Positions 63,343 to 64,000 of a stretch of 64,000 nt of DNA are shown here, in pieces (the first letter of the stretch is position 1; the number at the start of each line of letters is the position of its first letter). The stretch is from Streptomyces cathayae (GTDB lineage Bacteria; Actinomycetota; Actinomycetes; Streptomycetales; Streptomycetaceae), in contig NZ_CP121682.1 in the NCBI RefSeq assembly GCF_029760955.1, forward strand, positions 6,583,501 to 6,647,500, written 5' to 3'. The position numbers and the translations under genes were made by a program. The notes below the pieces were generated by a model. The model saw nothing but the letters and a program-made list of their open reading frames with translations. It did not search any database and was not told the origin of the DNA.

Positions 63343-64000
63343 CTACTCGCCCGACAGCACTGCCTGAGCGGCCCTGCGGGCCTCTTCGGCGCTGTCGGTC
63401 GCGCGAGCCGCCGCCGCGGCCCGCTCGCACTGAGCCAGCGTGAACTTCGCCAGCGCCGCCCGTACATAAGGGATGGACGCCGCGCCCATGGAGAGGGAGG
63501 TGACACCCAGACCGGTCAGCACCGAAGCGAGCAGCGGGTCGGAAGCGGCCTCACCGCAGACACCGCAGCTCTTGCCCTCGGCCTTCGCCGCCTCGGCGGA
63601 CAGCGCCACCAGGTCGAGCAGCGCGGGCTGCCACGGATCCTGCAGCCGGGACACCGCGCCCACCTGACGGTCCGCGGCGAACGTGTACTGCGCGAGGTCA
63701 TTCGTCCCCAGGGAAAGGAACTCGACCTCCTGCAGGATCGAGCGCGCACGCAACGCGGCCGACGGAATCTCGACCATCGCACCGAACTTCGCACGCAGGC
63801 CCGCCTCACGGCACGCGTCGGCGAAAGCCTTGGCGTCGGTACGGTCCGCCACCATCGGGGCCATCACCTCGAGCTGGACGGACAACCCCTCCGCGGCCTT
63901 GGCCAGCGCCGACAGCTGGGTACGCAGTACCTCCGGGTGGTCGAGCAGCGACCGCAGACCACGCACACCCAGCGCCGGGTTCGGCTCATCGGCCGGGGTG
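63343..64000 (-). CDS. ptsI: PTS enzyme I, C-terminal part, cut by the window
   Basis: Enzyme I passes phosphate from PEP to HPr in sugar uptake. The C-terminal 219 residues are visible. ADEPNPALGVRGLRSLLDHPEVLRTQLSAL precedes VMAPMVADRTDAKAF, the PEP-binding MVEIPSAALRA, SLGTNDLAQYTFAADR and the active-site-loop Cys in SCGVCGEAASDP. The phospho-His domain and the start lie outside. In S. coelicolor ptsI is SCO1391 and is controlled by DasR. The hairpin at 63272-63300 ends it. Confidence 0.93.
   Translation of the reverse strand, partial: TPADEPNPALGVRGLRSLLDHPEVLRTQLSALAKAAEGLSVQLEVMAPMVADRTDAKAFADACREAGLRAKFGAMVEIPSAALRARSILQEVEFLSLGTNDLAQYTFAADRQVGAVSRLQDPWQPALLDLVALSAEAAKAEGKSCGVCGEAASDPLLASVLTGLGVTSLSMGAASIPYVRAALAKFTLAQCERAAAAARATDSAEEARRAAQAVLSGE

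Overview
The window is very GC-rich. Coding frames show a strong third-position G/C bias, GTG starts are common, and many genes meet in 4-base stop/start overlaps. Protein families such as RbpA, conservon proteins, a Cys-34/His-38/Cys-56/Cys-59 zinc site in RbpA, and a sigma-R-type promoter point to Streptomyces. From memory, the order ptsI ... acetoacetyl-CoA synthetase ... rbpA ... ppm1 ... ribH/ribBA/ribE resembles the conserved core of the S. coelicolor chromosome around SCO1391-SCO1445. I see no tRNA, rRNA, insertion sequence, prophage, integrase or CRISPR array. The window looks like core chromosome, not an island. It cuts a GH6 cellulase at the left edge and PTS enzyme I at the right edge.

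Layout. 1-6.4 kb: GH6 cellulase (partial), NCS2 nucleobase permease, hotdog thioesterase, MFS exporter, a ROK repressor with a near-perfect operator dyad in front of it, and an NAD(P)-binding epimerase-like protein. 6.8-11.9 kb: an FMN riboswitch followed by ribE-pnuX-ribBA-ribH, then hisE-hisG and a PH-domain membrane protein. 12-14.8 kb: a translationally coupled pair of CNNM/CorC-type CBS membrane proteins behind a long structured leader. 14.8-17.8 kb (minus): an EccA/CbxX-type AAA ATPase carrying a TTA codon, a candidate small RNA, and a uridine-kinase-like P-loop protein. 18-27.4 kb: secreted C39-type protein, tiny membrane protein, TetR regulator, acyl-CoA dehydrogenase, unknown protein, Lrp regulator, amidohydrolase, Ppm1 mannosyltransferase and FxsA. 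27.5-34.6 kb: rbpA with a sigma-R promoter, MFS, glycerophosphodiesterase, a YczE/MocR divergent pair, and an FtsK/EccC-like membrane protein with a degenerate Walker A. 34.9-40.6 kb: ankyrin protein, HEAT-like protein, and an overlapping GT4-GT4-SGNH operon.

40.8-48.1 kb is the most interesting block. It is a three-gene SMC-type complex of the MukBEF/MksBEF/JetABC (Wadjet) architecture: a kleisin-like protein, a winged-helix KITE-like protein and a 1,544-residue SMC-like ATPase. No JetD-type Toprim nuclease is next to it, and the position after the Walker B aspartate holds Asn, not Glu. 49.1-57.0 kb is a conservon (cvnA-B-C-D: histidine-kinase-like receptor, roadblock protein, DUF742 protein, small GTPase). 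A full-length fused 5-oxoprolinase sits inside it between cvnC and cvnD and overlaps cvnD by 20 bases. cvnA carries a TTA (bldA) codon.

57.1-64 kb holds a zinc-ribbon Nudix hydrolase, a GH31 glycosidase, acetoacetyl-CoA synthetase (with a PHO-box-like pair of 11-mers in the divergent promoter), an unrecognised protein and the 3' part of ptsI. Functions are inferred from motifs read by eye; no database search was run.
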